Source of the DNA: Apostichopus californicus
Taxonomy: Eukaryota; Echinodermata; Holothuroidea; Aspidochirotida; Stichopodidae
Assembly: GCA_020650975.1 (NCBI GenBank)
Contig: JAIPMN010000238.1
Coordinates: 1-33,228, forward strand
Direction: 5' to 3'
Length of the DNA stretch: 33,228 nucleotides
Numbering within the stretch: the stretch's first letter is position 1; every line of letters starts with the position of its first letter. Positions 20,331 through 32,954 of this stretch are shown one piece after another. The notes below the pieces were generated by a model. That model was not told the origin of the DNA. It saw only the letters and a list, made by a program, of their open reading frames with translations, and searched no databases. The position numbers and the translations under genes were made by a program.

Positions 20331-21747
20331 GCTGCTTTCAGCAGAAATCATAGCAATTCAAAGGCCAAGCAAAGGTTAATCCCATATCACTTACTGTATG
20401 TAGTTAGCAACCGTTGATGAGCATTTCGTTTTCAAAATGACTTGGTGTGGCTTCTTCTACCTGGATTTATTAGCTCAGTATAGTTGTGCAGTATGCATTA
20501 TCATCGTCTGCTGTGCAATGCAGTCCATTCCTAACAGTACTATGGCTTGCACAAAATGTTGCATGCTGTGTCGTAGTCACGGGTGATGGAGTAGCTTCTG
20601 TTACCTAGGCCTACTTTTATGTTTGCGGTACAATTGTTTGTACCACAGGCTTTACTACAGTAGGTTATTAGAGAGCAAGTGCTGAATAGTGATTAGATCT
20701 CTTTAAAATGTCACAGAATGGGGATTGTTTCTTGACCATTTATCTTCAACTTACTCTGACAAAAGCATAGATTGTTTTGAAGAATCAAGTATTTTGTGTG
20801 AACTATCAGTAAATGACGAAAATGTTACTGATGCCGATGTAATTGATAACTGCTGATACCGATAATGCAGCACTACTGATAGTGTTAGGTTAAAAAAGCT
20901 ATGAAAAATATTTGACATATTAGTCCTAGGCTTTAAGTGTTTTAAAGTGAGACAAGGTGGCCTTACAGGAGTCATAAAGTTAGCTCTGTTGTTGCAGTCC
21001 TGGTTTACCAGCCAGATGTGTCAATGTGTCGGTGGCCAAATCCAACAGTTGAGCATCATGTCCTAAAAAAGCTTCAGAATAAACCGAGCTGTAATCTCTG
21101 ATAATGCTGATTGTCTATTCATGAAGGGATTGTAGTGATTTCTGGCCTCATAAGTGGTGTAAATTTTCAATGTTTTATAGGCCATAAGATGAAAATAAGT
21201 GCTGTGAAACAATCTGAACAAGACTGCAAAATTGTTGTCTATACAGTACATGCCTCCCAAAATTATACAATACTAATACAGCAGTAGACATCCGTAACAT
21301 AAAAAACTGTCTGCAAATGTTCTGACAAGGAAGATGGTATTATCACAGTGGCTGATACTGTATATCAGGCTATTATAATGTTCCCAAACACAGAGATACT
21401 TGCTAATTAATAAGTATTGTTTTGATGGAGCTTTCGAAAACGTTAGTTAACGAGTTAAGAACTTGAAGAAATGAGTTTAGAGATATATTCCGGTGGCTAA
21501 GTCAACAAACTTGCCAGAATTTACTGCATCTTTAGGTCAAAATCACTTCTTCAATTCCTCGTAAAAAATTTGGGAAGATACATTTCTTTCTTTCAAATAT
21601 GGAGACTTTGGGAAGCAATTGAACAACTGGGTTTGTGTATTTCGATTTATTTATTTCGATTTCCATTAACAGCCAGTGGTCAATATGTCGATCAGCTGGT
21701 CAAAGAAACGACGCAAGTTCTGCAAAATATTTACCAATGACGATCTG

Positions 21748-22027
21748 TAAACAGACCAGCCACAGGTGACTTAACTTTACATAGCAGTCTTTGTCACACA
21801 TTAAGGTAAATTTCACCAGTCACACGACTTAACGTTACTGTACGTACATAGCACTCTTTGTCACGTGTTAACGTAAACAGACCAGTCAGGCGACTTAACG
21901 TTACTGTACGTACATAGCAGTTTTTGTCAGGCGTTAACGTAAATTTCACCAGTCAGGCTACAGTACTTAACGTTACTGTACGTACATAGCAGTCTTTGTT
22001 GCGAATCAAATAAATTTCACTAGTCTT
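21748..22027. repeat. Tandem repeat, four units of 58-72 bp
   Basis: Units carry gacttaac..tacatagcag, ctttgtca, ttaacgtaaa and caccagtca. The word acttaac recurs at 21769, 21827, 21893 and 21965. The last three units contain cgttactgtacgtacatagc, with an embedded palindrome GTACGTAC. Unit length grows left to right and sequence diverges at both edges. Confidence 0.85.
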
Positions 22028-23099
22028 GCCGCTGTACAAGTTAACACAACATAATCAAAACAGAAAATACCCGCTGACACCTGTCTTGCCTTTGCAATTA
22101 CTCTTGGTAAGAATCCGAGAAACTTTTTGCACAATCAAAGTTTCAAACATGGCATATTCAGACCTATGAACAATACACTGCATTCAAACACAATGTAAGA
22201 TGTAACCATGTGATGTTGAAACAGATTTGATAAAATTATGTATATAAACTACATTATTATTAATCTATCACACTAACTTGCAAAATGCTTCTGAGGCTCT
22301 GCTGAGAATATTATAAGTTATAACATGTGGAAACCCACCTACTAATTCATTCCATTAAATGACCATTAATTCATTTAATAAGCTGCAAGGAGTATTATAT
22401 GTGCAATTGTTAAAACATCAATGACTGATGAGAACATTTTGTTATTTTGAGAAGCCAGTTTGTGCATTGTAATTTGGTGCCGGATTGTTTACGAAATATT
22501 TCAAACAGGAAGCACTTGCAAAGTTTAGCTAAGCTTAGTTGTTAATATAGCCGGGTAATGGTACTGTAAAATATAATTGTTTACAGAAATTAAAAAAATT
22601 GAAGATAATGTTTTTGTGTCCGTTCTGTAAACACAAGTGGTAGTAAAAGTTCTTAGCTAGGATACGCTAATGTGTTTTATTCATCGTACAATGTCATCTT
22701 TTAACATATCAAAAGAAATAAGTGGCTCCATTTGACAACAGTTTGGATGAGACTTGCAGCCAAAGTGTTGAAAGTAGTTGGTCAAACAGAGTAGTGATTC
22801 ACACAACAGAACTAACAGGAAGGACAGGCTTGTGTTTTCAACAACAACAACAAAAATGCAGTACAGTTTCATGCATATCAACTTATCATTCATTTAAAAA
22901 GCGGTTAGGACTAGTGTTATAGAATCCGCACATATTATTCTTTTTCAAATTTACTAACGGGTTTCCGTAAATTAGAGTTACGCAAGTGGTTACTGTTTGT
23001 GAGTTGTGCAAACGATAATAACTTACGATAGCTGATTATAACTTTGATGCTGTATGTATAAACGCATTCATTACTTAAAGTGCGCTTATACCTCCATCA

Positions 23100-23194
23100 T
23101 GACTGTTTCAAAGATAACGGAATCGGGGCGATATTGGGATAGGAATATCAGATATCGTCCAAAATAGATACTGGCACAACACTAACTAAAGCAA
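23100..23194. mobile_element. Isolated hAT-like end
   Basis: cgatattgggat, gatatcgtcc and gcacaacactaa at 23129-23194, read in reverse, resemble TAGTGTTGTGCC..., similar to the left end of the element at 17923. No partner end with a matching target duplication was found in the window, so it is probably a fragment. Confidence 0.3.
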
Positions 23195-24471
23195 AAATGG
23201 AGTAAGAACATTGCAAAATGCAATACGTACGTTTTTGACTTTAGGGCATTCAGACTAATAATCATCTTGATGTGCAATTTGCAGTTTAGAACACAAACAA
23301 AAAGAACAAAAAAGCCCAACATGTTATTGAGCTTGTAATGTACTACTACTACAGTAACAGACTACAGAGCCTCACAAATGGCCTGTGTAGTATGTACACA
23401 AAAAAAGTTGGGTTGCAAGTTTAATGCAATAAATGAGCAAGGAGCTTTCTGTAGGAACAACCTAACCAACAAACAAGTACCCAGAAACTTATGGGATTAA
23501 AACTGCTGATGCAATAGTCACCATGTCCAAGTGCAAAATGAAAAAAAAAATATCCCTTACTTGGTGCATGCATTGAAGTCTACTGAGTAGCTCCTGTGAA
23601 TGGGTGAAATAATTCATGAAAAAGCCTGAAACTGTAAAAAAATTGACATAACCTTATTTCATGTTAACAATTTTGGCAAATTTCCATAAGTTAAAAGGCA
23701 GCTGTAAATGTACATACTGCACCATGGTACTATAAAGTTTGGGGACACATGACGTTACCGTAACCCACCATACAGTAGGGACTTTTTGAAGGAAGAAGTG
23801 GGGTAGATCATGGTTTTTATATTTGTTTACAGGAACAGTATATGTGTATGTACCTTTCCTAGAACAAGGGGATTTAACACTACCAGCATATTCTTGTGTG
23901 ATGGAAGCATTTCTTTCTCCCTTTGTTGTCAATCAAGGCTACAAAGAAGATGTTTAGATGGGGTTATTGTGCCTATGGAAGGCACAGTAAGATCAAGAAA
24001 GGCACTTGTATTGTTCTGAGTAGAAAAGACTAATGAAGTATTCTGTAGAATTTAGACCATCTACTTTAATACAGAAATAAGTATTGTGGTTCCAATTCAT
24101 AGTATCTCTCTCTATCTCTCTCCATACATTGTACTGTGTTTTGAAGTAATGTCCTCCTAGGATAGAATTAATTTAAGGCTTACCTAATAACAGGTCTTAG
24201 GAAAAACAGATTACAACATCTGGCAATTCATGTTATTTGGATAAACAAAGACTAATCAAAATGAGAGAATCATAATACTCGTATACTTTGCCCCAGATGT
24301 AGTTACTGTATATTGCTTCAACAGTCTCAAGTACAACCTGTTCTGTAGCCAAATAGAGTTATTTTAAAGAGGCAGTTCATCAAGACAAAATAAATGAAAT
24401 GGAAGACCTCAATGTGAGGAAGGTAACAGAGCTACAAATTATAAAATTCACACAGTATCCTATACGGAATG

Positions 24472-24711
24472 TCATGCATTTACATGCAGCCTTAGTATGT
24501 CAGTAACACAACAATGCAGTGTATTCTTTGGTCCAACATGTGGCCTTATGATATTATCATACAGCCAGAGCTGCCATAGTGTGGTTGGTCTTGGTGGGTG
24601 ACTTTCAGAGCTCACTGTTTCCTTTGCCTCCTGCTGTGTACATGTTTGACATTGAGCAACCAGAATGTACCTGTAGTACATTGATCTAGATTCCCAGGCA
24701 GGACCCACCAA
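24472..24711 (-). pseudogene. Possible retrotransposon integrase remnant
   Basis: A minus-strand open stretch contains CQTC followed some residues later by PPRP, a Trp-containing segment and an Asp. This order and spacing are reminiscent of the zinc-binding C-x2-C and the start of the catalytic core of Gypsy/BEL-type integrases. The His pair expected upstream is not evident and the frame is not continuous beyond this piece. No LTRs or other pol domains are visible. The match is weak. Confidence 0.2.
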
Positions 24712-25914
24712 TGATATATATTATATCTTGGCTCAGCAGGTTAACTTAAATAAACAGTTATGAGAAGGGATTCGATGAAGTAAATTATGGCTTGTAATTT
24801 CTGAGCCGAATGAACAGATAGTTCATTTCATGGAAGCACCTCATTTCATGGAAGATTTGTGTAAATGGGGGGAAAATCCTTTGCAAATAAATGTTTCGTT
24901 ACTGCATGTTAAAGAGGTGGTTTTATTCCAAACTAAACATACACAGGTAGTCCGGTTTATAAAAGGAATAAAAATCCTGGCTGTGTTTCTTCAGCCTAAA
25001 AAAACATACAATTACCATCAACATAGCTGAAACTCTTAAGTTTACATGGATATAGTTTACATAGTGTGAACTGTCAAATTATTTCAGCTAGATAGGAAAG
25101 GGAAATCCTTTGTTTAGATTAAATGTTGAAATTTATGTTATTTCTTTACCCATTTGCAAGACTTTTCAGTTCTGTGGCTCTTTCAGTTTTAATGACAGCA
25201 GGCTACAGTACAGAACATTGAACATGCAGAATATGTTTTCCAACAGTAGCCTTGTGAAAGAATTTACCACCATCATTGCTGATTTGGTAGCCTTGAGGGA
25301 AATTCAATATTATTGTTAAGATTTACTTCAATTACCATACTTGTATAAAGAAGAGAGGTCAACTGCCACAAGAGACCAGCTTTGTGAACTTGTATGCCTC
25401 TATTTATATACTATAACCCTCTCTCACACTTTTACACAGAAAACCTGGTATGCTTTCTTGTTAGTGAATGATCAATTTAACTATGAAAAAATTTCATATC
25501 CTGTGGAACCCCAAGTTGTTGACCAGGGTGTTGATTTTTTTTAAGGGAGAAAAAAGGCCTATGAAAAGGAATGGAATGTGCCACCACAGTCTGACCCCTG
25601 TGCAGGTGTCTGCAAATAAAATGAGAAACCTTGCACATATATATATGTACAGTACAATATGTAGTATAGAGTTGAGTGATGGATATTAGTGGATTGATTG
25701 AAATTCAAAATATGTGGTCAATATGCAGATCAAGAAGAACTTTTGATGAAGAGAAAACATAAACATGTATTGTCAGGGCAAGCTATTTTTTTGTATTAAT
25801 GAAAACATTGAAATTCCAGTTGGTTTTCCCTTTTTGGTTTTGATGATAATCATCATTCATGATGGCTTAAGTGTTTATATGTGTGTGTGTGAATGCGTTT
25901 GTGATGCCCAGCTT

Positions 25915-26503
25915 GTAAACACCATATCTCTAGAAGGGAAGGTCAGACCAATTTCATGTTTTGTGTGTAGAAGTACCACATTGAGTACAAGAAGTCTATT
26001 GTTTAAGGTGTAAGTCAAAGGTCATTTGGGGTCACCAAGGGTCAAATTGTGAAAACCTTGTAAACAGGATATCTCAAGAAGGGAAGATCAGACCAATTTC
26101 ATATTTGTTGTGTAGAAGTTCCACATTAAGTACAAGAAGCCTATTGTTTTTGGTGGAGGTCAAAGGCCATTTGAGGTCACCAGGGGTCAAATTGTGGAAA
26201 CCCTGTAAACTCGATATCTCAAGAAGGGAAGATCAGACCAATTTCATATTTGTTGTGTAGAAGTTCCACATTAAGTACAAGAAGCCTGTTGTTTTTGGTG
26301 GAGGATAAGGGTCATTTGGGGTGACCAGCCCTGGTGAAATTGTGAAAACCTTGTAAACACGATATCTCAAGAAGGGAATCATGGGCAGACCTCATATTTG
26401 GTGTGAAGAAGTACCACATTGTGCAAAAGAAGCCTACTGTTTTTGGTGGAGGGCAAAGGTCATTAGGGGTCATTAGAGGTCAGATCTTGAAACCCTTGTA
26501 AAC
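25915..26503. repeat. 145-bp tandem repeat, four units, GGTCA-rich
   Basis: Units start gtaaac at 25915, 26060, 26205 and 26353 (spacings 145, 145, 148), and a fifth start at 26498 is cut short. Shared words: atatctcaagaaggga, cagaccaatttcatat, gtagaagtnccacatt, acaagaagcct, tgtttttggtgga, ggtcatttggggtcacc. An inverted, diverged fragment of the same family is at 7346-7388. Confidence 0.93.
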
Positions 26504-28052
26504 ATGTACACCCTCACTATACATTTCGTCAGATTCGTTAAGAAAACTGCTCATGTTACATCATCAAAACAACAATGCATTTTTGCATTCTGGTTTCATT
26601 TTCTTTCTTTTTTCTTTCTTTCTGTCTTTCTTTGAGTGCAGGTTCTTAAGACTTGATTCAAGCTATAGATACTATCTTAAGGTTCAGGAGAGTGGCCATA
26701 ATTCATCTGAACCATGCTTAAAAATCTCAAAAAAGAGAACTAAAGTGGAATTTTGTTTGAAAATATCCGTCATCCTGCAAAATATTGGATATAGTGGGCT
26801 GTATGTAGAGTCACAGACACACTGTTACCATATATGCAATTTATCACATACAGTACTGTATTTGTTAAGTTTGTAACTGTGGTAGTCTTCTGGTTAAATA
26901 GAAAGATTTGCACCATGTCTTTGACTACCACCAACATCACAAAGTTTAGGAAGCATGGTACCAAACTTCCAATGTAGAATATATAACAACAACTGTACAT
27001 AAATATGCAAGTTTGTGTAGCATGTGTCCTGGACTCTTGCCAAGTTTCCTTCCCTGCAGGTGAACAGGTGCCTATATAGGCACATTAGGTGGTCGCTGTG
27101 CACAACTTGAAGTACAGGCAAGTTTACATAGATTTGGTTGTACAACTTTTTACTTGGTCTAGTTCACAGTTAAAATCTTATACTGTGTGACATGACAAGC
27201 TGTCTCAAAAACTGAGATGAATGGAAATGGGTTACTATTAATTAAAAAAAGATGTTTGCAACATTCTTCTGAACTACCAACCATGCATGTTCCAACATGT
27301 TGCCAAGCCAACTGGAGCTGCCTCAGAAGGGAGGGGGGGTGGGGGGGGGACAATGGAGTTGAAGTTTTATAAGCTTCCATTTTAGATTTCTGTGTTTAAA
27401 GTTCATTATTCTTGTATTTAAAGAATTAGCAAATAGTTTGTTGTTCAAGCTTGTTGCACCATTATAACCAAGCTATGGTAGGTAATATTGGCCTGTACTA
27501 TTTTAAGTTCTTACAATTGTTTCACTGCTCGTTATTAATGACACAAATTTTAACTAAGTAATCCAGTACAAACAGTTTGGTGCCCCACGGTAAAATTTGA
27601 TACATGTTTTTATGGTTTTATGTGCGAACCTAAAGATATTGCCTTCCTGTTCATTAAGTATGGTGCTCTCTTTAAAAGCGCTTTTTAAAAGCGATGGTGT
27701 ATGTTTTCTCTCTGAATCGATGGTGGGGTTTTGTCTAAGCCCCACAGATTTAAACTTGTTTGATATGAGGGTAGAACATATACCATGTTATCCATTACCT
27801 TTTGTCCTACATCTTGGCTCAGTCTCAGCAGGTAGTGCCAGCATATTTAACAGCCTTCTTTTGAAAAGAAGTCTCCCAACCCTCCACTACAGTAGTAATT
27901 CCCCTTTAATTGTTCTGTGGGGTAGGCTGTAGGATCGAATTGTAAAGACCACTGTACTACTAACTACAAAGAAAGAAAGAAACAGGTTTGTGTGTGAGAG
28001 TGTGTGTGTTTGTGTACTAAAGCTCTTTATAAAATCTTGTCAGTTTACTCAG
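26504..28052. other. Intron 1, pyrimidine-rich and unique sequence
   Basis: A long tttc-rich tract at 26590-26635 ends in tgagtgcag, a good-looking acceptor. Phases 0 and 1 after it hit stops at once, and no donor follows the open phase-2 frame. A G-run at 27330-27349 and a gt-microsatellite at 27985-28015 are also present. Confidence 0.5.
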
Positions 28053-28140
28053 GACAGGCTAACCACAGAGCCAAATGACAGGGCCTCATTCTCTTCCAGT
28101 AGGCTGTCATCACCACCCAATGGGAATGGTCTTTATCAAT
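28053..28140 (+). other. Exon-like segment in the long intron
   Basis: Bounded by acceptor gtttactcag and donor gtaaga, 88 nt, open as DRLTTEPNDRASFSSSRL then SSPPNGNGLYQ, a Ser/Pro-rich composition typical of disordered coding sequence. It leaves in phase 1, which fits the exon at 32955. It enters in phase 0, which does not fit the donor at 17471: joined directly it gives a stop after eight codons. It could belong to an alternative transcript with another upstream exon, or be chance. Confidence 0.3.
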
Positions 28141-31100
28141 GTAAGATGGAAACAGGTACTTTATTCCTTGTTTCCCTTCTGTTTGAAGTGAGTCATGATT
28201 TACTGTGTACAGTCCCTCAGATAAAGAGCTTTTGGATTAAAGCAGGAGACCTATAATGGCATGGAACAATTGGTTTGGCAATGATTCTCCCATTAGACTA
28301 AAACCCTATTCTACAGTCCACTTCCCCTTGTATAAATACAAGAGAACATGCATGCGTCTTGGATTAGAATGATGGAGAACTTCACAAAACAACTTATCAA
28401 CTTTGTTTGGGGGGAAGGTTTACTTTTGGCCTGAACCGAAATCAATACTCAAAAAGAAAGTTGTGATGGGAAAAGACAAAGGAAAAAATATTTCTTAGCA
28501 TGTAGGAATTGTCACAAGAAGTGTGGAAGAAAACAAATGTTTCATGTATTAAAATGGTTTTAAAGTTAGAGAGAAGTTTAAATGTTATGAGCGAAAACAC
28601 TGGCAATTTACCAGAGGTTATCACATGACAGCAAAATGACATAAGATACAAGATGTGTTAATCAATTGGCCGTATTCTTAGAAATATTGTGGAAATCTGT
28701 TATGAATGTAAATGTGTTAACATAATAGTTGCTAAATATTTCTAACTAATTTCAAATTAAAACTTTTTACCATGGCAATTAAAAATAATGGTTACTCAAG
28801 TGACAAGTTGTGGTTGCTCACGTGAGGTAGTGAGAATTGATGCACCATGCAATTATGAATATGACGTAAATTAACACAATTACAGACTTATGAAGTATCA
28901 GTTAGACGTAAATCAAGTAAGCACTTGAAAATACATTTTAGTATCTTACTATATAGTAGTATCTATTCCAATTTTAAGTTGTTTATTTTTCTTTTTTCTT
29001 AATGATGTGAAATTTAATTTGGGAAATATTGATTTTTGGGAGTAGGCATAATTTATTGCACTGTGGCAAAAATTTGAATTGACATTAAATCAACTAAGAG
29101 TAATATTTCATTGTTTAATCAGGCAGGGTATTTTATTCAACTGTAATTTATCATGCTGCAGTGTACCATAAGAAGGCACCCCTTGTGAACATTTTGAACA
29201 GCTCTTGAATATTCTTAACCGTACAATCTGACCGATTGATTACTATAACCAAGGGCAAATCTTGATATGATTAGCTATTAAACTAATTGTTACTGTGAAT
29301 TCTTCAATTCAATGTTAGTTAATAACAAATGTTCCATCGAACATTAACTTGAACATGAGGCAAACAATGAACACATCCTTAGCCTTAAACTATTTTAGCA
29401 AATTTCTTAATATCCACATTTTCTTGTTACTTTCATATTCAAAACTTTCAGATTAACCTTTTTCATCGCCTATGTAACTGTACATACACTTCAACGTTAA
29501 CACTTGAAACACTACATTATACCTACGTCATACTTTTGATTTGCTTCAACCATGTATACTTTGAGCTCGCATTTTATCAAGAAACGACTGTTTTATTTCT
29601 AAATAGCCTTTTCCATGATTTTGTGCGATTTTGTATGTTGAAATACTGATTGCAAAATCGTGAATATTTGTGCGAATGTGGTACAAAACTTTGAGTCCGA
29701 ATTTGTTAACAATTTTTTGAAAACACAAAATCGCAGAATTTTGAATAAATATAATGGTAATTATAATATTTTTGATTCTTTGCAATTCTACAATAATACA
29801 GTACAGCTGCATCAGAATCTATTATTAAAGTTCATAGTGATAGGTCAAGTTATCGGTTTGAGTAAGCTGTTTCATTGTAACAGTTTAAGATTACACAGAT
29901 GTGTAACATTGAATGTAAATGAACCACAGTAATATCCATTAAGTCTCTAGTTGTACTATTGGCAGTTGTTTATAAGTATCAGTTGTTTGTTTAAGTTTCA
30001 CAGAAATACAGACCAAGTAGAGGTCACTGAACTTTCATGAACTGTAAATGAACCTTTGGGTAAGCCTTGTCATCAGTAAATCAGTTTTTACTTTCTGCAC
30101 ATGTAACACATATCATAAAGACTATTGTAATAAGTTGATTTAGAATTGTGTGCAATCTTTAACTGACACACTATTAGTACACAATTTGTGGTTATTCATG
30201 TGATTCACCAAATACAAAGGTACCCATGAAGTTGTAAGTTCCAATGAAATGTTGCATTGTTGTGATTGCCAAGACTGTGGTACTTCTCACCAATTATAAA
30301 ATTCGGGGAAAAAATTGAGTTTCCACTGCGTAACATGAAAAGAATTGGAATTTTGGTTACTCACGTCTTAATTACAAGCCCATATATCATTTGAGTAATG
30401 TGATGTTCCTCTTTTCAAAGAAGGCAAATATTTCAAAAAATCCCTTTAGGCCACAAACCTGTGTACAGTGTCCTTGAAGCGAAGGTCGTAGAAACAAAGG
30501 GATAATATTAACAGAAAATTAGGCAGTCACTCACTTAACATCATCAGTGTTCATTATTAGCTCATGTTTATTCATAATTAAAACTAGAGTTAAGAAAAGA
30601 CTTTTAAAAGGGTCAATCTTTGATGGATTTTGATGGGACTAAGAATTATTTTCAGGATTTTTAATGCCTTTTAGAGTGATAAGGATGATGCCGTTGATAC
30701 TGTAGGGTGTTAGTAGACCTTTAAAGCGTTAGTTTTGTTTTTTAATGGAGTATCCTATTTTATGGTCATTATAGGGCTGAAGAGACTGAGCTCATCTTTG
30801 CATCAATTCCAGTTTTATCCAAACTAAAACAAATTTACAAAGTAAATAATGACTTTGGCTCTGCAGCGGCAGAATCTACCCGCTTATTAAATCTTTTTGT
30901 TAATCATTTTTGCGGTGCCAGGAAATGAAAGTTCAAACAGAATGTCATCGTGACCAACTTGCGTTCATAGGAATATCTGTACTATTTGAAAGGAAGATCT
31001 CATGCAGAAGTTATGAAAGGAAGGAATGTTGACGGTATATTACTGTTTCCCAGCTGAATTCTCTAAGATCAGATCACACCATCTGCCCTGTGTTAGTTGA

Positions 31101-31171
31101 GAATGCTTGAGAGAGTGGTGTCAAAAAATGGAAAAAAAATTGTAAATTAGCCCTGAAAGTAATCTTCATAT
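28141..31171. other. Intron 1, AT-rich unique sequence
   Basis: About 3 kb, very AT-rich, with no exon or repeat that I can define. Two overlapping antiparallel open frames near 29.55-29.93 kb reflect low GC and are not supported as genes. Confidence 0.5.
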
Positions 31172-31382
31172 TCCCACACAGTTTGATATATATATACAGT
31201 ACATCTCTATAATGATATGTCGTCAATATTGGGAAGGTTTGCGTACAGCTATCCTCGCAAACTGTCTAAAACTAACAGTAAAATGGTCCCACACAGTTTG
31301 ATATATGAATAACATCTCTATAATGATATTGGGATGGTTTGCATATACAGCTTAGATCCTCGCAAACATCTAAAACTAACAG
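31172..31382. repeat. Two-copy 115-bp tandem duplication
   Basis: tcccacacagtttgatatat starts at 31172 and 31287. Both copies continue with atctctataatgatat, attggga.ggtttgc, cctcgcaaac and ctaaaactaacag. The second has lost a short stretch after the first gatat. Confidence 0.88.
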
Positions 31383-32954
31383 GCAGCAGGATTTGTGGCA
31401 TTTGGGAAGATTGTCCATTTACTGTACATAATTCTATGCACCCGTATGTCACGAAGAGCTGCTAATAAAAGTTTACACTGTTTTGTACGGCTATAAAGCA
31501 GACCGAAAAGTAGAACTCTATTCGCCCGTATGATTGCGAGTTACGATTGAATTTCAGCTCTGTCTCAATTTGAGGATATAAATGGGAAGTAAAAGATTCA
31601 GTAGTTGCCACAATATATCATTAACTTATGAGGTTTTACTTCAAGTCCACTTCTGGTTAGTAGGTTGTTTGTGTGTTTGCTACAGGTACTGTTGAAACTA
31701 TATGATTTAATGATTCATAAAAACTGTGGAGTAAAGAAACTATATACTTTTGTCCAATAACTTTCAAAAAATACTATAATAAAAATAACTATGTAACTAT
31801 GTAACCATTGCAGAATAGATAATTTCTTAAGTAAGTACAGATGATGTTGTGCATGCAGCCCTTGATTCTTTCAAGTGGTTGAGTATTACAGATTTATAAT
31901 AAAGTTAGTGTTTAAAAAAAAAAATTTTTTTTTTTGGTAGCAGTTCTGAAGGCACTGAATTTTGTCTCATATAAATTACTAAGATTCTTATGTTTATAAA
32001 CTGCTATACAACATTGCCTTTACATAGCAATTAGACCATTTTGCATGGCGTTTTGGCGATACCAGATAAATTATTCCCTGCATTATACAGTATGAAGTAC
32101 AGTACAGTGTAGTGCAGTACAGTAAGTACTACACAGTACAGTAGAATTCACAGCCATACAGTAGCAGGGTGGGCTCATAATTGACACACTTAAGGATTTG
32201 ATTAACGATGTCTATCAATGAAAAATCCAAATCACTCAACTGTATTCGTTTTTCATATGTGTGGTTCCTCAGAAATGTGATGATCTCAAAATATTCATTG
32301 TTCTGTGCCTACGCAACCAACGTACAATTGAGCAGAATTTGAACACAAAATGTCTGCCGTGTCAAGTTCTTTCATACCCCTAAATTGACACATTCATCAA
32401 TACGCTAAAGTTCTGTAGTGTAGGCCTAGTATACATCAATTGACATTTGGATGCTGTTTGCTATGCTCTGAGCCTCTAAGCTCTGACAGGTCAGGTCCCT
32501 GAGCGTAGTGGTATTATATTGAGGTAATTTTGGGGATTTTTAGGAAGATTTCCAAATGCCCCAAAAATGTGCAAAACTGGGGGAGGGTGTGAAAAGCTTT
32601 TAAAAACTACACAATTTGATCAGTATTAACCTGAAATGGACTAAAACTCATCAAATATGTAACTCTGCTTGACTGCTAAAAGTTTAGGTTGCCTGCTGTA
32701 TCGTTGCTAGTAATGTTTGAAGGTGCGTCAATTACGAAGGTGCATCAAAAATGAAGCCTTTACTATACTAGTAACAGTATACACTGTAGTACTACACACT
32801 ACTGCACTGTAAATAGTACAGTGCATTAGTGAAATTTCCCAGAATGCATTGGGTCCTTATTAGTTTTTTCCTCCCAGTTTTAACTGAGCAGTCTGAGTGT
32901 TGCAAATCATTATAATTTTACATTTTGCTTCTTTTCCATTTTTTTTTTGTTCAG
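31383..32954. other. Intron 1, 3' part
   Basis: AT-rich sequence with an A/T palindromic tract at about 31914-31935 and the TACAG-rich tracts. It ends in a T-rich tract leading to the acceptor at 32954. Confidence 0.55.
32086..32165. repeat. TACAG/TAGTAC-rich low-complexity tract
   Basis: Irregular runs of acagtac, agtgcag and gtagtac, including gtacagtacagtg. A second tract with related words is at about 32760-32830. The period is imperfect, so this is a degenerate microsatellite and not a defined unit. Confidence 0.6.

Larger units (their letters stand above)
17923..20875 (+). mobile_element. hAT-like element, about 2.95 kb, non-autonomous
   Basis: Left end TAGTGTTGCACCGATATTG; right end, reverse complement, TAGTGCTGCATTATCGGTAT. 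The flanks are CTGATATG (17915-17922) and CTGATAGT (20876-20883), a near-perfect 8-bp target duplication as expected for hAT transposons. Subterminal tatcgg words recur at both ends. I find no transposase reading frame inside, so it is decayed or deletion-derived. Part of its length is due to two nested elements. Confidence 0.6.
22028..25914. other. Intron 1 of the plus-strand gene, mid part
   Basis: About 3.9 kb without a supported exon in the phase required by 17471 and 32955. Contents: a (caa)n tract near 22842, the hAT-like end near 23.15 kb, a tctc microsatellite near 24108 and the weak integrase-like remnant. The rest is AT-rich unique sequence. Confidence 0.5.

Noticed and set aside
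25765-26013. 82-codon frame with Cys-rich MCVCECVC stretch
   Set aside because: The Cys run is a tg-microsatellite and the rest is the 145-bp satellite.
26636-26760. Strong pyrimidine tract and acceptor (tgagtgcag) followed by an open frame
   Set aside because: The two phases most likely to follow hit stops at once, the third has no donor, and no homology is recognisable.
27990-28256. 88-codon frame beginning MCESVCVCV
   Set aside because: The start is a gt-microsatellite; only the splice-bounded part 28053-28140 is exon-like.
29546-29932. Overlapping antiparallel open frames
   Set aside because: Very AT-rich, no codon bias, no splice sites and no homology.
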